Assembly: GCF_042680125.1 (NCBI RefSeq)
Contig: NZ_JBHTNY010000030.1
Source: Robinsoniella peoriensis
GTDB lineage: Bacteria > Bacillota > Clostridia > Lachnospirales > Lachnospiraceae
DNA: 64,000 nucleotides
Reading direction: 5' to 3' (one strand)
Shown here one piece after another: positions 53,110 to 61,458 of the stretch. The position numbers and the translations under genes are program-made. The notes under the pieces are model-generated. The model saw nothing but the letters and a program-made list of their open reading frames with translations, searched no databases and was not told where the DNA came from. Position 1 is the first letter of the stretch. Each line of letters begins with the position of its first letter.

Positions 53110-53238
53110 AGCGTGTTTAAAATTGCTTATATCAATATATGCGAACCGGTAGGGATGCGCCATATATGGAGGCGCAGCGGGTAAATTCCACGCAAACAGG
53201 GGCATGCAGATAATGGAAATGAATTTTCAAACAAATTC
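53110..53238. mobile_element. Degenerate MITE-like copy
   Basis: GAGCGTGTTTAAAATTGCTT at the left and GAAATGAATTTTCAAACA at the right match the ends of the 160-bp element. The middle is heavily diverged and the right terminus is mutated; TA flanks are lost. This is an old copy. Confidence 0.6.
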
Positions 53239-53329
53239 TGGTATCTGCAAAATATGATAACAGTATTCTAACATTATATATGCAGTCCCGGATAACATCA
53301 ATGAGTTTTCCTCTGTCTGGTAAATATTT

Positions 53330-53408
53330 CTATTTAGAATTTTTTCTAAATAGAGTTGACTTTTCATTTCGTTTGTACTAGAATCTATTTAGAAATATTT
53401 CTAAATAG
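53330..53408 (+). promoter_or_regulatory. Promoter flanked by two identical-arm palindromic operators (SdpR-like)
   Basis: Two 24-bp palindromes, each CTATTTAGAA-N4-TTCTAAATAG, lie at 53330-53353 and 53385-53408. Between them are TTGACT (53356-53361), 17 nt, and TAGAAT (53379-53384). Operator 1 abuts the -35 and operator 2 covers the expected start site; centres are 55 bp apart. This is a textbook arrangement for autorepression by the ArsR-type regulator starting at 53424. Confidence 0.85.
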
Positions 53409-53423
53409 TCAGGAGGTGATCCA

Positions 53424-53699
53424 TTGGGATTTGCAGAAACATTCAAAGCACTTTCTGATCCGGTCAGACGTGATATTCTCATTATGCTTAAGGAAGGGAA
53501 AATGTCTGCTGGAGAAATTGCTAAAAACTTTGAGATGACCGGTGCTACTGTTTCCTATCATTTGTCACAGTTAAAAAAGGCTGGACTAATATATGAAAGC
53601 AAGTATAAAAACTACATTTATTACGAGCTGAATGTATCCGTCTTTGAAGAATTAATGCTATGGATTTCACAATTCAATGGAGGTAATAAAAATGAATAA
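53424..53699 (+). CDS. ArsR-family autorepressor, SdpR-like
   Basis: This 91-residue winged-helix protein has FKALSDPVRRDILIMLKEG, MSAGEIAKNFEMTGATVSYH and LSQLKKAGLIYESKYKNYIY, as in SdpR. There is no metal-binding cysteine pair, so it is not a metal sensor. The start is TTG with AGGAGGTGATCCA upstream, a very strong site. It overlaps the SdpI-like gene by 8 nt. In Bacillus the SdpR/SdpI pair responds to the SdpC toxin; no toxin gene is seen here. Confidence 0.93.
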   Translation: MGFAETFKALSDPVRRDILIMLKEGKMSAGEIAKNFEMTGATVSYHLSQLKKAGLIYESKYKNYIYYELNVSVFEELMLWISQFNGGNKNE

Positions 53700-54360
53700 A
53701 AGAATAGAAAAAAAAGATACGATCATTATGTGGATAACATCCTTTATCTGTTTACTGCCGATTATTTTATCTGTTGTAATCTATCAGGATCTGCCGGTTC
53801 AAATTGCAGTCCACTGGAATAATACCGGAACTGCGGACGGATATCTGCCGAAGTCCATTGCCGCCATAGGGCTTCCAATATTATTTTTGGCAGTAAATCT
53901 ATATTCCAAAATACGTTTATTTGGCGATCCCAAAAGAGCAGCACACTCCGAAGCGTTAAGATTATTAAGCATATGGCTGATCCCTTTGCTGTCCCTGATC
54001 ATCGTACCGGTAACCCTATTTATCAGCATGGGAGTGAACATACCAATTGCCCTGATTTCATTGGTAACAGCCGGCGGACTTATGATTATCTGCGGTAACT
54101 ATCTTCCAAAATGCAGACGCAATTATACGATAGGCCTGAAATTACCCTGGACACTGCACAGCGATGACAATTGGAATAAAACACACCGTTTGGCAGGCAT
54201 CTTGTGGATATTCGGAGGCATCATTATCATTGTTTCCGCATTTTTACTTACGAATAATCTGGTTTATGGAGTACCTCTTACTATCACAGTGGTACTAATT
54301 CTTGCAATTGTACCCGTAATGTATTCTTTCTTTTTGTATAAAGGACAGGAAAAACAATAA
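53692..54360 (+). CDS. SdpI-family membrane protein
   Basis: The 222-residue membrane protein starts at the ATG at 53692, with GGAGG upstream. It has about six membrane segments, an N-terminal DUF1648-like region (LPVQIAVHWNNTGTADGYLP) and the SdpI C-terminal signature (NYTIGLKLPWTLHSDDNWNK followed by THRLAG). In B. subtilis SdpI gives immunity to the SdpC toxin and sequesters SdpR at the membrane. Here the pair may sense envelope stress or a toxin from neighbours. Confidence 0.93.
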   Translation: MNKRIEKKDTIIMWITSFICLLPIILSVVIYQDLPVQIAVHWNNTGTADGYLPKSIAAIGLPILFLAVNLYSKIRLFGDPKRAAHSEALRLLSIWLIPLLSLIIVPVTLFISMGVNIPIALISLVTAGGLMIICGNYLPKCRRNYTIGLKLPWTLHSDDNWNKTHRLAGILWIFGGIIIIVSAFLLTNNLVYGVPLTITVVLILAIVPVMYSFFLYKGQEKQ

Positions 54361-54376
54361 TTGCACCTTTATAAGG

Positions 54377-54421
54377 CTGTAGAACAGGGTCATTTTTATT
54401 TTTCATGCCTCTGTTTTACAG
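54377..54421. terminator. Stem-loop between SdpI-like and CbiZ genes
   Basis: CTGTAGAACAG and CTGTTTTACAG pair with one G-T. The stem lies between convergent genes and includes the CbiZ stop. The loop is T-rich (23 nt) and the tail is weak. Confidence 0.45.
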
Positions 54422-55588
54422 TCCATATATTTTTGAAATCTCTCCACTTTCTTCTTGGACCATACTCCCTTCTTTTGCATCAATATTTTTACTGCTGCAT
54501 GCTGCAAATGATGAAATATCCTTTTGTGCCAGCTCTGCCAGCCCATCCCGGAAATGACCAATCATTTTTTGTAAATCTGCCTCATCCCCTTCCGGCTCCA
54601 TCCCCATCAGATATAGCAGCTCCCTGCCCGCCATCCATGCCTCTTTTTCACTAATCATCCCCCATAGAAGTTGGTCCAGCAGATGAGCGTAAAGGGAGGT
54701 ATATGTAACCATTTTATTATCCCGGCATAATACATGCAGACGATGGGTATACTCAGCCCGGCTAAGTTTATCGGGGATATTCATTTTATCATAAATCGCC
54801 CATATCAGATCTTCCGTAATCCCAAACCGGTCCATGCGGCAAATGATATTGTGCTGAGATTCCTGGTTCATCCCGCTTTGTAAAAACAGTGCTTCTCTTA
54901 CCGCATCCATTACCACTTTTCCAATATACTCTCCCAGCTTGCAATGCTTACCGGCATTCGTCAGGTGGGTATCCGATTCTGCATTGCACACAATAATACT
55001 TCCATCTGTACCTGAACCAGTGGCAATTCCCATAGAATATCGGCTGGGTGCCAGAAGTTCCTGCAAAACTGCTGTCTTAGCTTCCGTACAGGTAACCAGC
55101 GCCCTTGCAAGAGCATCCGGCGAAAGATCCGCATCAATAAACAAGATAATATTAATGGTACCGGGTTTTACCTCATAAGAGACACCGGACTTTTCATGCC
55201 ATGTTGCCGGATCTCCCACCCTCCCTCCATTTACACGAATACCCGCTGTTACTAAAGCCGTAACCGTAAAATCTTGGAACGTCAATGATTTTATCGAAAG
55301 GTTCTCCATATATGCCGCCGTATTCAGTCCGGTAGCCCTTTTGGGATCAATTCCCAGATCTTCTTTTGCTATGATATGCATATGTTCTTCATAAGTAGCC
55401 GCCCGCAATGCAGATGCCATCCCGGCTCCCGGGTTCCCGTCATTGTTAAATACAGCAGTCAGGTCCGTGCGGTATCCGCCGTTATTTGGCCCGGTACTCA
55501 ATACTTTGCGTTTTCCTTTAAAGCATATTACAACTGATTTTTTATAACGGTAAACATCATCTTGTGAGGAGAGCTTATAAATTTTCAT
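54416..55588 (-). CDS. cbiZ: Adenosylcobinamide amidohydrolase (CbiZ)
   Basis: The 390-residue protein starts at the ATG at 55588, with GGGG 8 nt upstream; another ATG 24 nt earlier lacks a site. Residues about 15-225 match CbiZ: LSTGPNNGGYRTDLTAVFNN, ALVTAGIRVNGGRVGDPATW, the INIILFIDADLSPDALARAL region and GIATGSGTDGSIIVCN. CbiZ cleaves adenosylcobinamide to adenosylcobyric acid in salvage of incomplete corrinoids. A helical extension of about 165 residues follows and is not part of the core enzyme. No cobalamin transporter or riboswitch is visible nearby. Confidence 0.9.
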   Translation of the reverse strand: MKIYKLSSQDDVYRYKKSVVICFKGKRKVLSTGPNNGGYRTDLTAVFNNDGNPGAGMASALRAATYEEHMHIIAKEDLGIDPKRATGLNTAAYMENLSIKSLTFQDFTVTALVTAGIRVNGGRVGDPATWHEKSGVSYEVKPGTINIILFIDADLSPDALARALVTCTEAKTAVLQELLAPSRYSMGIATGSGTDGSIIVCNAESDTHLTNAGKHCKLGEYIGKVVMDAVREALFLQSGMNQESQHNIICRMDRFGITEDLIWAIYDKMNIPDKLSRAEYTHRLHVLCRDNKMVTYTSLYAHLLDQLLWGMISEKEAWMAGRELLYLMGMEPEGDEADLQKMIGHFRDGLAELAQKDISSFAACSSKNIDAKEGSMVQEESGEISKIYGL

Positions 55589-55623
55589 TTCATACCCCAT
55601 TTCCTTATACATGCAGCTGCTCG

Positions 55624-55686
55624 GGAACGTGTTTTAAAATTGCTTTCTGACAGCTGTTCATCACACTTTTTGGGGAATTTGTTCCG
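55624..55686. mobile_element. Left half of a MITE-like element
   Basis: GAACGTGTTTTAAAATTGCT and the following about 40 bp match the left part of the 160-bp element with scattered changes. The right half is absent. It lies just upstream of the CbiZ gene. Confidence 0.65.
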
Positions 55687-55913
55687 TTAGCTTCCCACAA
55701 TGATTATCCCGTAATCAGCTAATGTTCCGGTACGCTGTCTATCTCCACATTTTATTAAGTGCGTCCTAAAAATATGATAAATTCTCATTGAATGTTTGCC
55801 TGATTCCCGGGCTGGCTGTACATTCCAGTGCAGATCATAGCCAGTGCCACAGCATCCACATAAGCAAGGGTCACTGATCCACTGATTCCAGCCGCATACC
55901 AGCACTCCAAAAT
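55687..55913. other. Gene-free stretch with possible decayed coding sequence
   Basis: A 72-codon minus-strand frame (55687-55905) and another frame with the hydrophobic run SVTLAYVDAVALAMICTGMY occur, both without a start signal. It may be the eroded end of a former gene. Nothing functional is supported. Confidence 0.25.
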
Positions 55914-58130
55914 TTAAAGCATAGTTTCATCTTTCAATGCTTCCACTATATCCGCCCTGCAAATTTTCCTGCCAGAAATGTAATAAGCAAAACCTACTGT
56001 CACAATAATAAACAATGCCATTATGAAAAGGGGCTTAATCGGCAAAATTTTCACAAAATCCCCATATTTTAAATATACAGAGAATACCACGAACATAATA
56101 TTCAGGGGCAGACAGATTAAAATCGGTTTCATGCTGATAATCAGGGCTTCCATAAATAGAATCTTCTTAACCCCGCCCGGAGTAAGTCCAATCGATATGT
56201 ACCGGGCAAATTCCCGTTTGCGTTGATAAATACTCCCAAGTGTATTAGCAAAAACATTGGCTATTCCAATAAAGGATAACATTCCGCACAAGATACCCAT
56301 TATAATATTCATTCCTTTTCTGGACAACGTATTATACGCTTCTTCTGATTTACGGTTATCCAGAGTGTAGTCACAACCACTTTTATCCAGAACTTCCGTG
56401 AGCCTTACTGCCACTTGTCCTATTTCCTTATCTGAATCAGTCAGTATTCGAACGTACCGCTCATTTCCCACAATGCGATCTGGAAATCTCTGCTCGAAAC
56501 TAGCTGACATAATCTGCAGCAGCGAAAAATAATTATATTCTTCCCGAAGATTTGGTGTCTGATCTGTATAAGCACCTATTTTTACGGGTATCGGTTTCTT
56601 TTCCTTTTTTGATTCCTTCATTCCTTCTTTTTTCGGCTCCAGTTCCAGAGTCTGCCCCTCCCCTTCTTTTATGAAAGGAAGAAACTCTCTGTTTCGGAAA
56701 TCACTGTGAAGGTTATCCCAGATTCTGTTTACAGTAACCACGCTGCTTCCTATAGACAGCATATCCTCTATCCCAATCTCTTTGCAGTAAGCCTGGAAAC
56801 TTTTATCATCCAGTATTACAATGGGAACAGGTACCCGGTATTTTTCTCCCTCTTTCAGAATACCCACATCACCAAGGCTGTCTATGCTCCCCAGGTCTTT
56901 CAGTTCCTCAGACAGCATGTTTTCATCTATCCATGTATAGGTTTCTGCCTTTTGGTAAGCTGTACAATCAGAGACTCCCGGTATATTACGGAACTCATTT
57001 AACAGTCGATTCTCCTGTTCTTCTGTTCCATTTATCGTAACCACAAAATCCCAGGCATCTTTATACCTTTCAAAGTAGGTCTGCTGGGTGCTCATATCGG
57101 ACAGGGTCATAAAGTTTAAGAAAAAGCTGAACATCAGGATGGACAGTGTAAGTGAAATACTGGCCGTGCGAAAGGCTTTCCTTCTTGTATACAGTGATTT
57201 TCTGGCAAGCTCTCCTTCTATCCCAAATATGGCAGAAAGCAGACGGTATTTTTTAACGTTCTTAACCGGCGGTTCAGCCCCTCCGCTAATAGCGTCCAAA
57301 GGCATTACTTTACTTAATTTTCTGGCAGCTCTTGCAGATGCCGCATAAACAGTCAGCACGCAAACTGCAGAGGCAACAAGAAATACCAGTGGGTGATAGC
57401 AAAACCGCGCATCTGCTCTATTATCAATGTCTCCGATCACATTGGCAAACTTCAGGAAGAGAATATCAATCCCAATTCCAAAAACCATCCCTGCCAGGAT
57501 CGGCAGCAGGCTTAATGCAAAAGATTCCTGCATCAACGCTGCACGTATCTGTTTTGGTGTCGCACCGACGCTTTGCAGGATACCGAGCTGATGCAGTCTG
57601 GACTTCATGGTAATTCCAAATGCATTATAGATAATCATAGCCAGAGAAAAACAGGTAACTATCATAACAAATATATAAAAAGTCATGAGCAGCGGAGGAT
57701 TTTTCTTTTCCTCCGGAGAATAAATATAATACTGGGTGAGTAGCATATTGTGGTATTGTAATTCTGCATCCCCCTGTATATCTATCCCTGCCTGCTTTAT
57801 AAGCTCCGGTAATTCCTTATAAATACTTCTGGGATTTTTTAAATAAATTTCAATACTGGTTTCCCCATTTGTATCCTGGCTGAGCATTACTTTCTCAACT
57901 TTGGGACTGTTTTCTATTGCCTTTATTTCTTCCATTGTGGCATTTCCAACGATCTTTCCATGCCATGCCCCCTCCTTAGCCACAATGCGGTCTATGTTAT
58001 CTGTCCACATATTATAAAAAATTGCACTGATTGCAGATATAAATACGGAGGATATCAGGACCGCCACTATAATTGAAATACTTGCAGCTCTATTATTTTT
58101 AATATAACTCTTTGAGTACACTTTCCACAT
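55914..58130 (-). CDS. FtsX-like ABC permease (two-module)
   Basis: The 738-residue permease starts at the ATG at 58130, with GGGGGGAAG upstream; the longer frame start overlaps the ATPase gene and lacks a site. It has an N-terminal membrane segment (AASISIIVAVLISSVFISAI), an external domain, three membrane segments, a second FtsX module with an external domain at about 370-600 that includes a Lys/Glu-rich stretch (KKEGMKESKKEKKPIP), and three final membrane segments. Two ATPase genes precede it. It belongs to the second Bce/Vnc-type module of the window. Confidence 0.92.
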   Translation of the reverse strand: MWKVYSKSYIKNNRAASISIIVAVLISSVFISAISAIFYNMWTDNIDRIVAKEGAWHGKIVGNATMEEIKAIENSPKVEKVMLSQDTNGETSIEIYLKNPRSIYKELPELIKQAGIDIQGDAELQYHNMLLTQYYIYSPEEKKNPPLLMTFYIFVMIVTCFSLAMIIYNAFGITMKSRLHQLGILQSVGATPKQIRAALMQESFALSLLPILAGMVFGIGIDILFLKFANVIGDIDNRADARFCYHPLVFLVASAVCVLTVYAASARAARKLSKVMPLDAISGGAEPPVKNVKKYRLLSAIFGIEGELARKSLYTRRKAFRTASISLTLSILMFSFFLNFMTLSDMSTQQTYFERYKDAWDFVVTINGTEEQENRLLNEFRNIPGVSDCTAYQKAETYTWIDENMLSEELKDLGSIDSLGDVGILKEGEKYRVPVPIVILDDKSFQAYCKEIGIEDMLSIGSSVVTVNRIWDNLHSDFRNREFLPFIKEGEGQTLELEPKKEGMKESKKEKKPIPVKIGAYTDQTPNLREEYNYFSLLQIMSASFEQRFPDRIVGNERYVRILTDSDKEIGQVAVRLTEVLDKSGCDYTLDNRKSEEAYNTLSRKGMNIIMGILCGMLSFIGIANVFANTLGSIYQRKREFARYISIGLTPGGVKKILFMEALIISMKPILICLPLNIMFVVFSVYLKYGDFVKILPIKPLFIMALFIIVTVGFAYYISGRKICRADIVEALKDETML

Positions 58131-58146
58131 TTCATCTTCCCCCCGA

Positions 58147-58836
58147 TTATCGCAAGCTTTCCACTGGTTCATCTGACAGGATTCTCCCATCTCCGATTGT
58201 TATGATCCGATCTGTCTCCAGCGCTACTTTCTGATCATGAGTAATAATCAGTATTGTCTGTTCAAAATTACGGTTGGAAAATTTTAATAAGTCCATAATT
58301 TCATTAGAATTTTTTTGGTCCAGATTACCGGTGGGCTCATCTGCCAGCAGAATAGCCGGACGGTATAGTAAAGATCGGGCAATTGCCACTCTCTGCTGCT
58401 GGCCGCCGGATAACTGGCTTGGCAAAAATTTCTTTTTATCTGCAAGCCCTAATGCATTCACAATTTCATTAAAATACTCCATATCCGGTTTTTTCTTGTC
58501 TAATAGTAACGGAAGCATGATATTCTTTTCCACCGTCAGAGTAGGTATCAGATTATAAAACTGGTAAATTAGCCCTACCCGCCTCCGTCTCAGGATTGCT
58601 GCATTAACCGCATCGAGAGCAGTTATATCAACACCCTCTATATGAATCTTTCCTTTCGTAGGACGGTCAACCGCACCAATCAGATGCAGCAATGTGGATT
58701 TGCCGGATCCGGATGATCCGATCACTGCTACAAATTCCCCTTTTTCTACGGTTAGGTCTACATTTTTAAGAGCTGTTACCTGGTTACTGTCTGAACCATA
58801 AATTTTAGTCAGACCAACACATTTCACTATGTCCAT
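58147..58836 (-). CDS. ABC transporter ATP-binding protein (LolD/BceA type), proximal to the permease
   Basis: 229 residues: Walker A GSSGSGKST, signature LSGGQQQR, Walker B ILLADEPTGNLDQ and H-loop ITHDQ. GGAGG precedes the ATG, and the permease starts 16 nt after its stop. It is clearly related to the other ATPase 47 nt upstream, so one of the two may have lost its own permease or both may serve the same one. Confidence 0.94.
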   Translation of the reverse strand: MDIVKCVGLTKIYGSDSNQVTALKNVDLTVEKGEFVAVIGSSGSGKSTLLHLIGAVDRPTKGKIHIEGVDITALDAVNAAILRRRRVGLIYQFYNLIPTLTVEKNIMLPLLLDKKKPDMEYFNEIVNALGLADKKKFLPSQLSGGQQQRVAIARSLLYRPAILLADEPTGNLDQKNSNEIMDLLKFSNRNFEQTILIITHDQKVALETDRIITIGDGRILSDEPVESLR

Positions 58837-58882
58837 TTATCAAACCTCCTGTTTCTATACGTACTTCAAGTGGCCTATTCGC

Positions 58883-59566
58883 CTATTCATTTATGACTTT
58901 GTCTGTCTTTACCTTACCATCACAGATTTCAATTAAATGGCCTGCCTGCAAAGCGATGCTTTCATCATGTGTAATAACAATCAGCGTTTGTTTATAATAC
59001 TTATTTGAATATTTCAGCAGCTCCACTATTTCCTGTCTGGTTACGCTGTCCAGATTACCAGTTGGTTCATCTGCCAGAAGAAATGCCGGCGCATGGATCA
59101 GGGCGCGTCCAATAGCAACTTTCTGCTGCTGGCCGCCGGACAATTGCCGGGGCAATTGTTTTACTGCCTTACTCAGATCCAGAATATCTAAAAGCCTGGA
59201 TAAATGTTCCTGATTAACCTTGCGTCCATCCAGTTTTAGAGGAAGTGTGATGTTATCTTCCACATTAAGGGTAGGAATCAGATTGTAAAACTGATAGACC
59301 AGACCAATCTGGCGGCGCCTGTAGATTGCCATTTCGTCAATTGTTTTTTGCAGAATATTTCTTCCATCCACAGAAATACTGCCTGAGGATGGAGTATCCA
59401 CACCTCCAAGCAGATGAAGCAGTGTAGATTTTCCGGAACCAGACGGTCCGGTTATAACAACAAACTCTCCTTTCTCTATCGAAAAAGAAACATCCTGTAA
59501 AGCATGAACCTGATTACTTCCACTTCCATATTTCTTATTTAAATTTTCCACCCTTAAAATTTCCAT
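58883..59566 (-). CDS. ABC transporter ATP-binding protein (LolD/BceA type), distal
   Basis: 227 residues: Walker A GPSGSGKST, signature LSGGQQQK, Walker B FLLADEPTGNLDS and H-loop ITHDE. GAGAGG precedes the ATG. It has its own promoter with GTCAC repeats (59588-59620). No permease gene lies between it and the second ATPase, which is unusual for this transporter class. Confidence 0.94.
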   Translation of the reverse strand: MEILRVENLNKKYGSGSNQVHALQDVSFSIEKGEFVVITGPSGSGKSTLLHLLGGVDTPSSGSISVDGRNILQKTIDEMAIYRRRQIGLVYQFYNLIPTLNVEDNITLPLKLDGRKVNQEHLSRLLDILDLSKAVKQLPRQLSGGQQQKVAIGRALIHAPAFLLADEPTGNLDSVTRQEIVELLKYSNKYYKQTLIVITHDESIALQAGHLIEICDGKVKTDKVINE

Positions 59567-59587
59567 GCTGCACCTCTCCCTGAAATT

Positions 59588-59620
59588 ATTATAGCAAAAT
59601 AAAGTGACTCTGCCGTGACT
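59588..59620 (-). promoter_or_regulatory. Promoter with AGTCAC direct repeats ahead of the ATPase pair
   Basis: On the minus strand AGTCAC occurs twice at 11-bp spacing (59615-59620 and 59604-59609), followed by TATAAT at 59588-59593. One helical turn between repeats and their place in the -35 region fit an OmpR-type activator, here the regulator at 60747. Confidence 0.65.
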
Positions 59621-59697
59621 CTAAAATTACAATATTGTCATTAACAACTGAAGTTTATTATACAATGCCTCTGTTTTGAAAGCAAAAAAAGAAGGCC

Positions 59698-60705
59698 TTA
59701 CACAGCCCCCTTATAAAAGCAAATCTGAAATTCTGCACCACTATTTATTCCATTTTGAACTTTCACTGTACCATTCTGCCGGCTAATAATCATTTGAGAC
59801 AACGCCAGTCCGATTCCAAAACTCCCTTGGCCGGATCCTTTTCCTTTATAGAACCTTTCAAAAATATGCGGAAGATCCTCAGGCGCAATCCCCTCACCGT
59901 TGTCTGAAATTACTATTTTAGTGTATACAGGGTTTTCCTCTGCTGTTATACATAGACTTCCGCCTGCCGGAGTATGTTCCATACAGTTTTTTATGATATT
60001 ACCAATCGCTTCCACACTCCATAAAACATCCCCTCTGAAGCTGATCTCATCTCCGACTTCCATAAGGAACCTCTGTTCCTTTAACTCCAGGGGAATTTCC
60101 AGTGGTTCCATTGCTTTTTTCACCAGTGTGCTCACAGGAACAGATTCGAAATGGAATTTCACCGTACCGGATTCCAGCTGTGAAATCTTCAGCAGAGAGA
60201 CGATCAGCCAATCTACACGGGATAACAGGCTGTTCACTTCCTGTACTTTTTTTACCCGTTCTTCTTCAGAAATTTGTTCCCGCTGCAGCCGCTGCGTAAT
60301 CATACGTATGGACGTAAGAGGAGTCCGAATCTGATGCGAGATATCTGCAATCGAATTGCTAAGATAGACTTTGTCTCTTTGCAGCATTTCTGCCTGTTCC
60401 CTTAATCTGACAGTCATCTTATAGATCTCACAGCTTAAAATCGCCAGCTCCCCTTCCTGATCCTGCATAAAATCCATGCTATAATCACCATGCAGTATCT
60501 GATCCAGCCCCTCATTCATGACAGATATTTTTTTATAACGCCTGCGGGTAAATAAATAATAGATCACACCCCCAATGACGCAGATCATCCCTACATAAAT
60601 ACCGCTAGGTACTGATATCCAAACACCGCCGAAAACAGCCAGAACTGAGAAAGCGGCATAAAGTATACATTGTCTTTTTACTTCTGAGTTTCTTAGTAAA
60701 TTCAT
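59698..60705 (-). CDS. Intramembrane-sensing-type histidine kinase
   Basis: 335 residues: two membrane segments in the first 50 residues with a very short external loop, a linker, HisKA with His124 in ISHQIRTPL and HATPase (NIIKNCMEHT, DNGEGIAPED, FGIGLALSQM). AAGGAG precedes the ATG. It is closely similar in plan to the kinase at 47411, so the two modules are probably paralogous. The ATPase pair and permease follow from a separate promoter. Confidence 0.93.
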   Translation of the reverse strand: MNLLRNSEVKRQCILYAAFSVLAVFGGVWISVPSGIYVGMICVIGGVIYYLFTRRRYKKISVMNEGLDQILHGDYSMDFMQDQEGELAILSCEIYKMTVRLREQAEMLQRDKVYLSNSIADISHQIRTPLTSIRMITQRLQREQISEEERVKKVQEVNSLLSRVDWLIVSLLKISQLESGTVKFHFESVPVSTLVKKAMEPLEIPLELKEQRFLMEVGDEISFRGDVLWSVEAIGNIIKNCMEHTPAGGSLCITAEENPVYTKIVISDNGEGIAPEDLPHIFERFYKGKGSGQGSFGIGLALSQMIISRQNGTVKVQNGINSGAEFQICFYKGAV

Positions 60706-60746
60706 ATCGACACTCCTTATTGCCTTTGGCGGATTTGCAGTCTCTC

Positions 60747-61418
60747 TTAATCTCCTATTTTATAGCCTTGTCCCCGGATCGTCCTGATGATCACAGGATT
60801 CGCAGGATCATCCTCCACCTTTTCCCTGAGCCGTTTAATATAGACCGTAAGCGTATTGTCATTCACAAAATCCCCGGCAATGTCCCAGATTTCTTCCAGC
60901 AGGCGGTTTCTGGACAGCACCTCTCCCTGATGATTCAAAAATACCAATAAAAGCCTGTACTCTAAAGAAGAGAGGTTGATTTCCCTCCCATCTTTAGAAA
61001 CATATGCTTTTACCGTATCTACGTTTAAATTAGAAATCCGAAATACAGACTGCGATTTTCCGCACCGCCGCAATACATTTTTAACCCTCGATATTAATTC
61101 CAACGGCCGGAATGGTTTTGCAATATAATCGTCTGCACCCTGGTCAAATCCTGTGACTACACTTGCTTCATCTCCCAATGCTGTCAGCATGATAACCGGC
61201 AGCTCCCACTCCTGTTTAATATACCTGCAGATAGAATAGCCACTTCCATCCGGCAGCATTAAATCTAATAATACCAGGTCAAACTGCTCCTGCTCCAGTA
61301 TTTCCATTGCCTCACTTCTGGTCCTGCCGGATACAGCCGCAAAACCTTCCTCCTTTAACAACTCTGTTAGGTTTTTTATAATATCCTCATTATCTTCTAT
61401 AAGTAATATCCTGATCAT
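60747..61418 (-). CDS. OmpR/PhoB-family response regulator (second Bce/Vnc-type module)
   Basis: 223 residues: receiver with E8/D9, phospho-acceptor D52 in LLDLMLPDG and K in IAKPFR; winged helix with SSLEYRLLLVFLNH and DNTLTVYIKRLREKVEDDP. GAGGTATAC precedes the ATG. It is a paralogue of the regulator at 48387 (very similar C-terminal half). It probably controls the ATPase/permease genes through the AGTCAC repeats at 59604-59620. Confidence 0.94.
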   Translation of the reverse strand: MIRILLIEDNEDIIKNLTELLKEEGFAAVSGRTRSEAMEILEQEQFDLVLLDLMLPDGSGYSICRYIKQEWELPVIMLTALGDEASVVTGFDQGADDYIAKPFRPLELISRVKNVLRRCGKSQSVFRISNLNVDTVKAYVSKDGREINLSSLEYRLLLVFLNHQGEVLSRNRLLEEIWDIAGDFVNDNTLTVYIKRLREKVEDDPANPVIIRTIRGQGYKIGD

Positions 61419-61458
61419 GTATACCTCATTTCCATAGAACAGCTGCCATAAATTTCAC

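Noticed and set aside
55589..55913. Cobalamin riboswitch ahead of CbiZ
   Set aside because: No B12-box-like sequence or suitable helices were found; the space holds a MITE half and decayed sequence.
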